Assembly: GCA_947499735.1 (NCBI GenBank)
Contig: CANMPP010000002.1
Span: 434,001 to 498,000 of the forward strand
DNA: 64,000 nucleotides
Reading direction: 5' to 3'
DNA from: an uncultured Pelagimonas sp.
Lineage (GTDB): Bacteria; Pseudomonadota; Alphaproteobacteria; Rhodobacterales; Rhodobacteraceae
The translations under genes were made by a program, and so were the position numbers. Shown one piece after another: positions 8,195-17,182 of this stretch (position 1 is the stretch's first letter; the number at the start of each line of letters is the position of its first letter). The notes beneath the pieces were generated by a model. It made no database searches. It was not told where the DNA came from and saw only the letters and a list, made by a program, of their open reading frames with translations.

Positions 8195-10174
8195 ATGTCG
8201 CGTATTCCTTCGGCCTTTGCGCCAGTTCTTAGTGTTGTTTTATGTATGGCCCTTTGGATGCCAGCACGAATGGAGGCCCAAGCCGGTGCCGGACAGGGGC
8301 TGGCCCGTGCGATGGAATCAGTGCGGACGGAAAATTGGGCAGCGGCCCAGATCGAGGCAGGCCGTGATGGGCAAGAAGCGCAGGATTTGGTTTTGTGGCA
8401 TTTCTTGCGTTCTGGTGACGCGGAAAATGCACAACAGGTGCTGGATTTCATCACGCGCAACCCAGATTGGCCGGGATTGCCCTATCTGAAGGAAAAGTCA
8501 GAAGCCGCGATGGAAACCGCCCCTGCGGATGTCGTGTTGCCGTTTTTCAAAGATCATATCCCACGCACAGGAACTGGCGCCTTGGCTTTGGCGCGGGCGC
8601 ATCGTCAGGCCGGTGATATTGGGGCGGCAGAAGCGGCAGCTATTCATGCATGGACACATCTGACATTGGTTCAGGATGAGCGCGAAGCTTTGATGTCTGC
8701 TTGGGGGGCTGTTTTAAAACCTTATCACACAGCGCGGATGGATCATGCGCTTTGGTCAGGGTGGTCTGTGAACGCGCGTGCGATGCTGGGGCAGATGAAT
8801 GATGGCTGGCGGGCATTGGCGTTGGCGCGCATCGCTTTGCGGAAACAAGAGGGCAATGTAGATACGTTGATTGCCAATGTGCCTGCGGCGTTAAAAAACG
8901 ATGCCGGTCTCGCATATGAACGGTTCCTGTGGCGGTATCGCAAAGGGCGCCGGGCCTCTGCGATTGAGCTGATGTTGGAACGCTCGGATTCGGAAGAAAG
9001 CCTTGGGCGTCCAGAACTTTGGGCAAAGCCACGGGTTGATCTGGCGCGCAGACGCATGTTGGCTGGGGCGCATCGCGAAGCCTATCGCATTGCCGCCAAT
9101 CACCATATGAGCGCGGGCAGTGATTTTCGTGAATTGGAATGGTTGGCGGGCTATATTGCTTTGCGCCATTTGAACGACGCAAAGACGGCTTTGCCTCATT
9201 TCCAAGCCTATCTTGAGGATGCCGAAACACCAATTGCAGTTGGGCGCGGTGGATATTGGGTTGGTCGGGCGCATGAAGCACTGGGTGGCTCTGATGCGGC
9301 ACGTGCGGCCTATGCGCGGGCGGCGGAATTCCAGACCTCTTTCTACGGATTGCTGGCTGCGGAACGGGCAGACCTGCCCTTTGATACGCGTCTTAGCGGG
9401 AAAGAGGCCTTCGCCCCATGGCGCTCTGCGTCGTACACAAACAGCAGCGTGTATCGCGCGGCCATCCTTTTGTTGAGCGCGCAGGAATACGTGTTGGCCG
9501 AACGGTTTCTGACCCATCTTGCCGAGGAATTGCCCCGCGAAGAAATCGGTCAAATGGGGGCCATGTTGGCCGAGATGAACCAACCCCATATTCAAGTGAT
9601 GGTTGGCAAACGTGCGGCACGGTTCGGGATTGAGATCCCGGGGCCATACTATGCGCTGTACCCTTCAATCGTGTCTCAAAAACACCCTGTGCCTACGGAA
9701 ATGGTATTGGCCATTGCACGGCGTGAATCTGAATTTGACCCGGTCGTCGTGTCCCATGCGGGCGCGCGTGGTCTGATGCAACTGATGCCGGGTACGGCGC
9801 AATTGATGGCAGGCGAGTTGGGGGTGTCTTATTCCCTGAACCGCCTGACGGCTGATCCGCGCTACAACTATACGCTGGGCGCGGCCTATTTGGCGGATGT
9901 GTCGCGTCGCTTTAATGGCAATGTCGTGATGATGTCGGCGGCGTATAACGCAGGGCCGGGTCGGCCCGCACGCTGGATGGATCAGAATGGCGATCCGCGG
10001 CGCGGCGGCATCGACATCGTCGATTGGATCGAAGCGATCCCCTTTGACGAAACCCGCAATTATGTGATGCGTGTCGCCGAAAGCCTACCCGTCTATCGCG
10101 CACGATTGGGTGTCGACCCGCTACCTGTTCCGTTTTCGCAAGAGCTGATCGGGTCTACGCTACGGGTGCGTTAG
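8195..10174 (+). CDS. soluble lytic murein transglycosylase
   Basis: A 659-residue periplasmic enzyme that cleaves the MurNAc-GlcNAc bond with formation of 1,6-anhydroMurNAc. Residues 1-29 form a signal peptide ending near ARMEAQA. A long helical repeat domain fills most of the protein, as in Slt70. The C-terminal SLT domain carries the catalytic Glu511 in ARRESEFDP, followed by SHAGARGLMQLMPGTA and AAYNAGPGRP. The ATG at 8195 is chosen because it begins directly before the signal peptide; a start 78 bases upstream would bury it. It is divergent from dapA. Confidence 0.92.
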   Translation: MSRIPSAFAPVLSVVLCMALWMPARMEAQAGAGQGLARAMESVRTENWAAAQIEAGRDGQEAQDLVLWHFLRSGDAENAQQVLDFITRNPDWPGLPYLKEKSEAAMETAPADVVLPFFKDHIPRTGTGALALARAHRQAGDIGAAEAAAIHAWTHLTLVQDEREALMSAWGAVLKPYHTARMDHALWSGWSVNARAMLGQMNDGWRALALARIALRKQEGNVDTLIANVPAALKNDAGLAYERFLWRYRKGRRASAIELMLERSDSEESLGRPELWAKPRVDLARRRMLAGAHREAYRIAANHHMSAGSDFRELEWLAGYIALRHLNDAKTALPHFQAYLEDAETPIAVGRGGYWVGRAHEALGGSDAARAAYARAAEFQTSFYGLLAAERADLPFDTRLSGKEAFAPWRSASYTNSSVYRAAILLLSAQEYVLAERFLTHLAEELPREEIGQMGAMLAEMNQPHIQVMVGKRAARFGIEIPGPYYALYPSIVSQKHPVPTEMVLAIARRESEFDPVVVSHAGARGLMQLMPGTAQLMAGELGVSYSLNRLTADPRYNYTLGAAYLADVSRRFNGNVVMMSAAYNAGPGRPARWMDQNGDPRRGGIDIVDWIEAIPFDETRNYVMRVAESLPVYRARLGVDPLPVPFSQELIGSTLRVR

Positions 10175-10340
10175 GTTGGAGCGGATGGAGAAGGGTAATG
10201 GGAAACTGACTTATCTACGAGGTGACGAAGGTCTTATGTGAGCCCACAGCCATCAGGTTGGGTGAAGAAACTTAGAGAGAGCCGTATTATCGTGCCTGGT
10301 GAGACACTGCTCTAGTCACAGAGCCATACAAAGAAGTGAA
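10175..10340 (+). mobile_element. possible group II intron remnant
   Basis: This non-coding stretch has wording that resembles the conserved RNA core of bacterial group II introns: GGGAAACTGACTT, GAGGTGACGAAGGTC, TATGTGAGCCCA and GAGAGCCGTATTA, in that order. A GTGCG, the usual 5' boundary of such introns, sits at 10166-10170 inside the last codons of the upstream gene. No reverse transcriptase frame and no clear domain V with a 3' AY end are present, so at most a truncated relic remains. The call rests on recalled similarity and is tentative. Confidence 0.33.
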
Positions 10341-10394
10341 CGACCGACATTTCAGATAGCAAATTTAAAATCAAATACGGTTAAGGAGAATTCG

Positions 10395-11057
10395 ATGCTT
10401 TTAGGAAGTGCTTTGCTTGCTTGTTTGGAGGCCCTCCTTCATTGGGAAGTCTACGCAGCCGCAATGATATATATCATCCTCACCTTCGGTCCGACTTTTA
10501 TCCTCTTATGGCTCAATAAAAGTGCGGGGCTCATTGCGGGCTTTTTTGTCCAGCCGTTTTTTCATGCGCTCGGCATTATGACATTTGTCACCCTTGTCGC
10601 TCCGATTGCAATGGGCTTTGGGGACGATGCTATATGGTCTCTGCCCCTGAAGTTCGTGTCGGATGCGCCTCGAGAGGTCGCAAAGGATGCATTTCTATTG
10701 ATTTTTGCTTCGATTTTTATTGCCTTCATTCCTTTATTAGGTGGCTTACCGTCCTTTAATTCTTTGGTCTTAGGTGTGATCGCAACCGGGATGGTTTTCA
10801 ACTTGGCCGGGGTGGAAGGACTTTCGCGATCAGAGTTGGTTCCAAGTTTCGGTGTGGGTATTGGGTTGCTTCTTCTAGGCGGCACTGTCTCGATTTTAGG
10901 TTCTATTGCCGCAACGATTGTGTCCGAAGGAGTAGCATTTATATTCGGACGAAGCCCGGAAGAGTTGGGGTCGGTGATTTCCTTCCCTATCATTGCCGCC
11001 ATGGGCTTTGTGCCTTTGCTTCTATACCTCTCGTGGCTCGGTGCTTCGTTGAACTAA
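10395..11057 (+). CDS. unknown multi-pass membrane protein
   Basis: A 220-residue protein I do not recognise. Most of it is hydrophobic, with about six predicted membrane helices, and a short soluble loop at residues ~75-95 (WSLPLKFVSDAPREVAKD). The ATG at 10395 has AAGGAG at ideal spacing; an upstream in-frame start lacks one. Codon use is more AT-rich than that of its neighbours. It is flanked by a possible group II intron relic upstream and a tandem duplication downstream, which hints at acquisition by transfer. No function can be assigned. Confidence 0.7.
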   Translation: MLLGSALLACLEALLHWEVYAAAMIYIILTFGPTFILLWLNKSAGLIAGFFVQPFFHALGIMTFVTLVAPIAMGFGDDAIWSLPLKFVSDAPREVAKDAFLLIFASIFIAFIPLLGGLPSFNSLVLGVIATGMVFNLAGVEGLSRSELVPSFGVGIGLLLLGGTVSILGSIAATIVSEGVAFIFGRSPEELGSVISFPIIAAMGFVPLLLYLSWLGASLN

Positions 11058-11130
11058 GAGAGCGGCAGTAAAGTCCTAATATCGGAATTGGGCTCGCGAT
11101 CTGTGAACGTCTGTATTGAAAACATGTGTG

Positions 11131-11164
11131 ACTTTTGCAGTCCAACTACTTTTGCAGTCCAACT
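11131..11164. repeat. perfect 17-bp tandem duplication
   Basis: Two adjacent identical copies of ACTTTTGCAGTCCAACT lie between the orphan membrane gene and the EamA-type gene. It looks like slippage or a relic of an insertion/excision event. Confidence 0.85.
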
Positions 11165-11220
11165 AAATGTCGAACGTGTCGGTGTTGATTGCGAAATCTG
11201 AAGATGTGGGGCTTTGCGCT

Positions 11221-12096
11221 CTAAGGTTTCCCTTCTGCCCGGCGTTCTCGCCAAAGGGTGAACAATCCTGCGCCGACGATGAGGGATGCGCCGATTATCA
11301 CATTTGCGCGGATCGTTTCGCCAAATAGAACGACGCCCATGGTTGAGGCGAAGACGAGTTGAAAATAGGCAAAAGGTTGCACTGCGTTGGCTTCGGCCAG
11401 TTCGTAGACCCGGATCAGTAGATAGTGACCGGTTGCGCCCAGAATGCACAGCAATGCCATCCAGCCATAGTCGGGCAGGGTCATGGGCTCCCACGCCCAG
11501 ATGCCGACGGATGTGGTGACGACGACGCCAGACATCCCGGTCCAAAAGAAGGACGTTGCTGCGTTGTCTTTTCGCCCGACATAGCGTGTCAGCAACCCGT
11601 AAAGGGCAAACATCGTGGCGGCCAGAAGCGAGATCAGCGCATAGGGTGAAAAGACGCCCGCGCTTGGTTTCAAAACGATCAGGATGCCAACAAAGCCGAC
11701 AGCAATCGCGCACCAGCGCCGCCAGCCAACGCTTTCGCCCAAAACAGGTCCTGATAGCGCGGCGATGATCAACGGATAGCACGCAAAGACCGCATGGGCC
11801 TCGACCAGACCCAAATAGACAAACCCGATCACCATGACGATGATTTCCAAAGATAGCAAAACGCCCCGGAAAATTTGCAATTTAGGGAAATGTGCTTTCG
11901 CAGCTGCGCGGATCCCGCCCTTTGAACGTGCGGCCATCGTCAGTACGAAGAGCGAAAAGAACCAATAGCGCAGCATGACGATCAGCGTCACATCATAATG
12001 CTCGGCCAAATGGCGGGATAATGCATCCTGACTGGCGAAAATAAATGTCGTGAAGATCATCAACAAAATAGCGCGTTTTGTTTTTTCAGCGCTCAT
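11221..12096 (-). CDS. EamA/DMT-family transporter
   Basis: A 291-residue inner-membrane transporter with ten hydrophobic helices in two EamA repeats. The first begins AILLMIFTTFIFASQDAL and the second begins near residue 150 (YALISLLAATMFALYGLL). It resembles the RhaT/S-adenosylmethionine-uptake branch, but the substrate cannot be fixed. Its ATG overlaps the mnmD stop codon by four bases (ATGA), so the two are probably co-translated. Confidence 0.88.
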   Translation of the reverse strand: MSAEKTKRAILLMIFTTFIFASQDALSRHLAEHYDVTLIVMLRYWFFSLFVLTMAARSKGGIRAAAKAHFPKLQIFRGVLLSLEIIVMVIGFVYLGLVEAHAVFACYPLIIAALSGPVLGESVGWRRWCAIAVGFVGILIVLKPSAGVFSPYALISLLAATMFALYGLLTRYVGRKDNAATSFFWTGMSGVVVTTSVGIWAWEPMTLPDYGWMALLCILGATGHYLLIRVYELAEANAVQPFAYFQLVFASTMGVVLFGETIRANVIIGASLIVGAGLFTLWRERRAEGKP

Positions 12097-12791
12097 TCGA
12101 TATCCTTATCTTTCGTTTTTTCAGCGCGTGTCATATGCCGTTTGCGCCCATAGCCTGCGATGCGGGTTACGTTGAACCCTGCTGTTTCCAAACCGCGGCG
12201 CACGAAGCCTGCCGCGGTATAGGTCGCGGCGCTACCTCCGTCTTTGGTGTGGTCATAGACCGCTTGCATCAGATCATCTTGCCAAAGTTCGGGGTTCTTG
12301 GCGGGCGAAAATCCATCCAGAAACCATGCATCCGCAGCCCCTTGCCAGTCAGGTAGGGTCTGGCGTGCATCGCCTGTGATCATAGTGAAATGCAGATCGC
12401 TGAGTTGGAATTCATCTTGCCCCCAATATGGGGCCAATTCTTGTGATAAATCGCCCAGCTCTGGAAACGCGGTTTGGGCCTGAACCATGTCGGCGGGCGG
12501 CAGTGGATAGGCTTCAAAAGTTGTGAAGCGCAACACGCTCTTTGCGCCAGATGCGCGCCAATCCTGAAGCAAAGCCAATAGGTTAAGGCCAGTTCCAAAC
12601 CCCAGTTCGGCCACATGAAACCCATCTGAATAGCGTGTGGGCAGATCATTGCCTTGCAAAAAGACATGACGGGTTTCAGCCAACCCGTTTTCCAGGGAAT
12701 AATAGGGGTCATCAAAACGATCAGATACCGGCACCTCATCGCGCCACGTGATATCAGAGATATGTTGTGAAGGTGTTGGCTGGTCTGCCAT
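12093..12791 (-). CDS. mnmD: tRNA 5-methylaminomethyl-2-thiouridine methyltransferase MnmD
   Basis: A 232-residue SAM-dependent methyltransferase for the last step of mnm5s2U synthesis at the tRNA wobble position. The family start ITWRDEVPVSDRFDDPYYS is followed by the SAM-binding loop ELGFGTGLNLLAL. The C-terminal family pattern is VRRGLETAGFNV...GYGRKRHM. The start at 12791 is preferred over a longer frame because family members begin just before this point. It stands alone rather than fused to the oxidase domain of E. coli MnmC. A candidate oxidase is divergent, 49 bp away. Confidence 0.88.
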   Translation of the reverse strand: MADQPTPSQHISDITWRDEVPVSDRFDDPYYSLENGLAETRHVFLQGNDLPTRYSDGFHVAELGFGTGLNLLALLQDWRASGAKSVLRFTTFEAYPLPPADMVQAQTAFPELGDLSQELAPYWGQDEFQLSDLHFTMITGDARQTLPDWQGAADAWFLDGFSPAKNPELWQDDLMQAVYDHTKDGGSAATYTAAGFVRRGLETAGFNVTRIAGYGRKRHMTRAEKTKDKDIE

Positions 12792-12840
12792 TGCGGAATG
12801 TCCTATTGGGGCTGTCAGGTTGTGGCGTGGATGGGTCGGA

Positions 12841-13890
12841 ATGGCAAGCACAGATATAGGCATAGATGTAACGGTTCGCGGTGCGGGTATTTTTGGTCTG
12901 TCCATCGCATGGATCTGCGTGATGCGCGGGGCGAAGGTGCGTGTCGTTGACCCCAATGGGCCGGGTGCAGGATCTTCTGGCGGGATCGTTGGTGCCTTGG
13001 CGCCGCATGTGCCGGAAAATTGGAATGCGAAAAAGGCGTTTCAGCTGGACAGTCTTTTGATGGCTGAAGGGTTTTGGCGCGATGTCGAAACCGCTGGTGG
13101 GGTCGCTGCCGGATATGGGCGTACTGGACGATTGCAGGTTTTGGCCGATGATCGCGCGATTGATCTGGCAAAAGCCCGCGCAAAAGGTGCGGCGGACCTT
13201 TGGCAGGGGCGGGCGATTTGGGAAATTGTTTCAACCGAAAGCCAAGGCGCGTTTGCCCCAAGCAGCCCAACAGGTCTATTGATCCGGGACACGCTGAGCG
13301 CGCGTATGTTTCCCAGACAGGCCTGCGCCGCACTGGTTGCTGGGCTGCAGGCCAAAGGCGTTGAAATCACAAAGGATGCGCCAGATTGTGGCAGCGTGAT
13401 TTGGGCAACCGGCTATGAAGGTCTGCGCCAACTTTCAGAGGACACGGGACGATTGTTTGGGGATGGGGTGAAAGGGCAATCGGTATTGCTAAAACACCCC
13501 GCGCCGGACGCACCGCAATTGTTTGTGGATGGATTGCATATCATCCCACATGCGAACGGAACGGTCGCAATTGGATCCACGTCCGAGCGGAATTTTGACG
13601 ATCCCACAGCAACTGATGCACAATGCGATGAATTGTTGAAACGCGCTTATGATGCGTTGCCCATTTTAGCCGAGGCTCAGATTGTTGAGCGCTGGGCAGG
13701 GGTGCGCCCGCGCGCCAAATCACGCGCGCCTTTATTGGGGCAATGGCCGGACAGGTCCGGCCATTATATTGCGAATGGGGGATTCAAAATTGGCTTTGGC
13801 ATGGCACCGAAAATGGCGCATGTCATGGCTGATCTTGTTCTTGAAGGTCATGACGCGGTACCTGAAGAATTTCGCGTCACGGATATCTAG
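12841..13890 (+). CDS. FAD-dependent oxidoreductase, DAO family (MnmC oxidase-like)
   Basis: A 349-residue FAD enzyme of the glycine/D-amino-acid oxidase family. The dinucleotide fold is at residues ~8-35 (VRGAGIFGLSIAWICVMRGA), and the late FAD-contacting segment is ERWAGVRPRAKSRAPLLG. Its position back to back with mnmD suggests it supplies the oxidase half of MnmC, converting cmnm5U to nm5U, as a separate polypeptide. The alternative is a generic amino acid oxidase. The ATG at 12841 begins just before the FAD fold; an upstream in-frame start would overlap the mnmD promoter. Confidence 0.75.
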   Translation: MASTDIGIDVTVRGAGIFGLSIAWICVMRGAKVRVVDPNGPGAGSSGGIVGALAPHVPENWNAKKAFQLDSLLMAEGFWRDVETAGGVAAGYGRTGRLQVLADDRAIDLAKARAKGAADLWQGRAIWEIVSTESQGAFAPSSPTGLLIRDTLSARMFPRQACAALVAGLQAKGVEITKDAPDCGSVIWATGYEGLRQLSEDTGRLFGDGVKGQSVLLKHPAPDAPQLFVDGLHIIPHANGTVAIGSTSERNFDDPTATDAQCDELLKRAYDALPILAEAQIVERWAGVRPRAKSRAPLLGQWPDRSGHYIANGGFKIGFGMAPKMAHVMADLVLEGHDAVPEEFRVTDI

Positions 13891-13941
13891 GCGTGTCGCT
13901 GTAGCCATTCCATAGAAATTGGATTGGTCAGGCAGGAAACA

Positions 13942-14127
13942 CTATGCCAAATTGGCAATATGTTCTGCCATAGCGTCGCGAAGGGCACGATCATCGGCGA
14001 TAAGATCATCGTTGTTTAATTGAGTTTCTTTGGCGCTGTTGCGATGCACACTTTGTTTATCGCTTAACGTCAGGCCAAGATCCTTGGGATTTGGAAATGC
14101 AAATAAAGGGTTTAGTTTAAAAGACAT
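13942..14127 (-). CDS. small hypothetical protein
   Basis: A 61-residue soluble protein, rich in Asn, Asp and Leu, with no signal peptide or membrane segment and no motif that I know. A clean AGGAG lies 8 bases upstream of the ATG at 14127, which supports translation. It sits alone between an FAD oxidoreductase and a HAD phosphatase. Function unknown. Confidence 0.6.
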   Translation of the reverse strand: MSFKLNPLFAFPNPKDLGLTLSDKQSVHRNSAKETQLNNDDLIADDRALRDAMAEHIANLA

Positions 14128-14200
14128 GAGACACTCCTAGCAGTCTAATTATTGCCGTCCACCGCAGGCAATTAGAGCGCGAGAGTGTTAACAGGGTCTT

Positions 14201-14228
14201 AAGGCGAACCGTGCGTTTGGTCCGCCTT
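14201..14228 (+). terminator. hairpin with T-rich tail
   Basis: Stem AAGGCGAACC / GGTCCGCCTT with one mismatch and an 8-base loop, followed by TTGTTT on the plus strand. It lies 32 bases beyond the stop of the minus-strand HAD gene, where the tail is poor, so direction is uncertain. Confidence 0.5.
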
Positions 14229-14259
14229 TTGTTTAACTCTATTAAGAAACTGTTGAAAA

Positions 14260-15132
14260 TTAGCGAAGATATCCAATCGTGTAGGTTGGATTGCTTTGCT
14301 CTTTGTCCAGATAGGCGGTCAAAGCATCTGGATCAGGCTGCGTTTCGGTCTTGGTCTCTTCACGCGCGAGGCCGCCAGTGATGAACAGACAATCCAAACT
14401 TTCGCCCACCGCACCTGCAATATCCGTCAGGATGCCATCGCCAACAGCCAAAATGCGAGGATTTTCCAGATTATGGCCCAATGCATTCAAGCGACGACGC
14501 GCAAGATCGTAAATGGGCGGATGGGGTTTGCCGAAATACAGGCTTTCCCCGCCCATTTCCGCGTAAAGCTTGGCCAAAGCACCGCCACACCATTCCCGGC
14601 TTTCGCCACGATCTACAACGATATCCGGGTTCGCACAAAGGAGTTTGAGGCCGCGTTGTTTGGCGTGCAAGAAATGCGCGCGATAGACTTCTGGATCTGC
14701 TTGCGGGTCTTCGGGACCACAGCATACAATGCCTTCTGCCACATCATAAGGAACCTGTGTGATTTCAACAGGTTCGTCGATCACATCCATCGGTTTAAAG
14801 AATGTATCTTCGTGTGGTTGGCCGATGAACCAGACGTTAGAACCGACGGCCCCCGTGAACATAGCCGCACGTGCGCTGTCGCCAGAGGACGCGATGGCAT
14901 CCCATGACTCTTTTGGTACGCCGAACGTGTCCAATTGTTTGACGACTTCTGTCCAAGGGCGTGGTGAATTGGTGACAAGCACCACAATGCCGCCACGTTC
15001 GCGGTAGGCTGTCATGGCCGCACAGGCCTCGGGCAGTGCTTTGATCCCGTCATGCATGCAGCCCCAGAGGTCGACGAACATGGCGTCATATTGGTCAGAA
15101 ACCTCGGAAAGCGTGGTGATAATCTGTGTCAT
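14260..15132 (-). CDS. HAD-superfamily hydrolase, NagD-like (TIGR01459 type)
   Basis: A 290-residue HAD phosphatase with a C2-type cap. Motif I is FVDLWGCMHDG (Asp21); the usual second catalytic Asp is replaced by a Trp-Gly-Cys context, as in the TIGR01459 subfamily. Motif II is VLVTNSPRP, and the C-terminal motif is YFGKPHPP...VGDGILTDIAGA. The substrate is unknown; sugar phosphates or nucleotides are likely. It is monocistronic by spacing. Confidence 0.85.
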   Translation of the reverse strand: MTQIITTLSEVSDQYDAMFVDLWGCMHDGIKALPEACAAMTAYRERGGIVVLVTNSPRPWTEVVKQLDTFGVPKESWDAIASSGDSARAAMFTGAVGSNVWFIGQPHEDTFFKPMDVIDEPVEITQVPYDVAEGIVCCGPEDPQADPEVYRAHFLHAKQRGLKLLCANPDIVVDRGESREWCGGALAKLYAEMGGESLYFGKPHPPIYDLARRRLNALGHNLENPRILAVGDGILTDIAGAVGESLDCLFITGGLAREETKTETQPDPDALTAYLDKEQSNPTYTIGYLR

Positions 15133-15209
15133 GGCAATGCCTTGTTAGTTAATTGCGCGTTAACGGCTTCATGCCCGAGCGCGTGTGAAAAATCCAGTCT
15201 CAGGATAGG

Positions 15210-16085
15210 TTACAAATTGGGCGTGACAGAATAGGCAAACCGCATGGTTTCATCCGGGTTGATGACTTGTGTGCCGATGCGGTCGTGGATGTCATTAGAG
15301 GTGCCTTCGGCTGCGCACATCCCGCTCCACGGTTCGATACAGATAAAGGGGCAGGGACCCGGTTTTGCCCAAATCGCCAGATTGGGCAGGTTGGTGAAAC
15401 GAAAATCTAGTTTCGCGCCGCCCTCTGCCCCCAATACCAAACCATCGCCGGTACCTTCTGGAAAAATCATGGCATCATCTTCGAAATATGATGGCTCTAT
15501 ATCAAAGCGTCCTTGGACAAATGGGGATGCAAAACGTTCGGTTTGAACATGCTGCTTTCCGGGCGTCAAACGTGCCAAAGCTGGTTCGCCTTGATTGGTC
15601 AGCTGAATGTAATGCGCTTGCCCATCAGATCCGGGCAATGGGCAAAGGAACGCGGGATGAAACCCTGCGCCAAAGGGCATTGGGCGACTGTCACGGTTTT
15701 TGACCTCAATCGTGTTTGTCATCGTGTCGCCCTGAATTTCATAGCTGACAGTCATCGCGAATGCATATGGAAATTGACGGCGCGTTTCATCGGAATCGAT
15801 CAGTTGCAACACCGCTTTTGTTGCGTTTGCCTCGATAAAATCAAAGGTTGATGTGCGCGCAAACCCATGGCGGTTTAGCGCATAGTCTTTGCCCTCGAAC
15901 CCCACATGCCCGTCAACAGGATTGCCCACGATCGGGAACAGCAATGGGGCGTGGGATGGCCACCATGTGTCATCCCCATTCCAAATTAGATCCGCACCGC
16001 CCGCCTGAAACCGGGTCATTTCCGCGCCGTGGGTCGAAACGGTCAGCGATAAGGTGTCATTGGAAAGGGAGGTCAAATCGGACAT
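15210..16085 (-). CDS. aldose 1-epimerase family protein
   Basis: A 291-residue galactose-mutarotase-like beta-sandwich protein. Family patterns include WNGDDTWWPSHAPLLFPIVG near the N-terminus, the His-containing segment PFGAGFHPAFLCP at about residues 135-147, and CIEPWSG near the C-terminus. It probably interconverts anomers of a sugar or sugar phosphate. The specific sugar cannot be read from the sequence. A terminator and ppaC lie upstream. Confidence 0.87.
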   Translation of the reverse strand: MSDLTSLSNDTLSLTVSTHGAEMTRFQAGGADLIWNGDDTWWPSHAPLLFPIVGNPVDGHVGFEGKDYALNRHGFARTSTFDFIEANATKAVLQLIDSDETRRQFPYAFAMTVSYEIQGDTMTNTIEVKNRDSRPMPFGAGFHPAFLCPLPGSDGQAHYIQLTNQGEPALARLTPGKQHVQTERFASPFVQGRFDIEPSYFEDDAMIFPEGTGDGLVLGAEGGAKLDFRFTNLPNLAIWAKPGPCPFICIEPWSGMCAAEGTSNDIHDRIGTQVINPDETMRFAYSVTPNL

Positions 16086-16116
16086 CAGTGTCTTTCTATC
16101 TGATCAAAAAGGAAAA

Positions 16117-16136
16117 GGGCGCCCCAAAGGACGCCC
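16117..16136 (-). terminator. intrinsic terminator of ppaC
   Basis: Stem GGGCGCCC / GGACGCCC with one mismatch and a 4-base loop. On the minus strand it is followed by TTTTCCTTTTT, 27 bases after the ppaC stop. Confidence 0.8.
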
Positions 16137-16163
16137 CCACTGTGATGAGTTCTGGCAGAAAGA

Positions 16164-17084
16164 TCAAACCTTGAGGTTCGGAATGATCTGCTTTTTGCGC
16201 GACATGATGCCGGGCAGAACAACTGTGTCGCCTGTAACCGTTGCGCCAAAGCTTTTCTCGGCCACAGTTTTCACAACATCGTTTGGAACCAGCAATGTTG
16301 CTTCTTCTTTTAGGATGTCCACAACGAATAGCAGAACCTGATCAACACCGTCTTCGGATTGCACGGTTGCGAATGTTTCCATCAGGGATGCTTTGCGATC
16401 CAGTGGGATATTTGGCGCTGTGGTTTCCAGAACGGAGACACGGAATTTCGTGCCATCCACGGCGTATTCTTTGGAATCCATGCGGATCAGTTCTGCATCA
16501 GAGAATGCAGATACATCAGATTTCGCAGCAAACATTTCGGATGCATATGCGTTCAGATCCAGACCCAATTCACCCGCCAGCTTTTCAGCCAATGCTTTGT
16601 CCACATCTGTTGTGGTGGGCGACCGGAATTCTAGCGTGTCAGACAGGATGCAGGACAGAACCAGACCTTTGATCTGTTCTGGCATTTTCGCAACTGCATC
16701 GCCCATCAGGTCATACATGATGGTCGCTGTGCAGGCCAAGGGACGGATCGTGATGTCGATTGGGCCTTTTGTCTCCAGACCGCCAACCAGTTTGTGGTGG
16801 TCGATGATCGCTGTGATGTCCAACGCGTTTACGTTTTCTGGCAGCTCAGCAGGGTTGTTCGTGTCAACGATAACGGCTTTTGCACCATCTTCGAAAGAGG
16901 TCTTGATCGCTGGTTTGTCACAGCCCCATTTTTCCAGAACAAAGGCCGCTTCGGTGTTTGGCTCGCCAAGCAAAACCGCTTCGGCCGCTTCGCCTTTGAT
17001 CTCGTTCAAATACCATGCCCAAATCAGGGGGGAACCGGTGCTGTCTGTGTCAGGGGATTTGTGGCCGAAAACCAGAGTTGTCAT
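16164..17084 (-). CDS. ppaC: manganese-dependent inorganic pyrophosphatase
   Basis: A 306-residue DHH-family (class II) pyrophosphatase that hydrolyses PPi and pulls biosynthetic reactions forward. Metal ligands are visible in GHKSPDTDS (His8, Asp12, Asp14), VDTNN (Asp74) and IIDHHK (Asp95-His97). The substrate-binding SRKKQ motif is at residues 295-299. The length is normal. Use of a Mn enzyme in place of the more common class I Mg enzyme is typical of many Rhodobacterales. Confidence 0.95.
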   Translation of the reverse strand: MTTLVFGHKSPDTDSTGSPLIWAWYLNEIKGEAAEAVLLGEPNTEAAFVLEKWGCDKPAIKTSFEDGAKAVIVDTNNPAELPENVNALDITAIIDHHKLVGGLETKGPIDITIRPLACTATIMYDLMGDAVAKMPEQIKGLVLSCILSDTLEFRSPTTTDVDKALAEKLAGELGLDLNAYASEMFAAKSDVSAFSDAELIRMDSKEYAVDGTKFRVSVLETTAPNIPLDRKASLMETFATVQSEDGVDQVLLFVVDILKEEATLLVPNDVVKTVAEKSFGATVTGDTVVLPGIMSRKKQIIPNLKV

Positions 17085-17182
17085 ATCTACTATACCTCGT
17101 TGGGAAAGCTCAAGTTATGGCGCTTTTAGCGCGGCCCTTTACGCTTGTCACGCATCGATGCCATGCCATAGCTGCATATCGC

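Noticed and set aside
7752-8489. Plus-strand frame bridging dapA and the transglycosylase gene
   Set aside because: It runs antisense through dapA and then out of frame through the transglycosylase start.
8640-9302. Minus-strand frame of ~220 residues inside the lytic transglycosylase gene
   Set aside because: Pro/Gln/His-rich antisense frame without a ribosome site.
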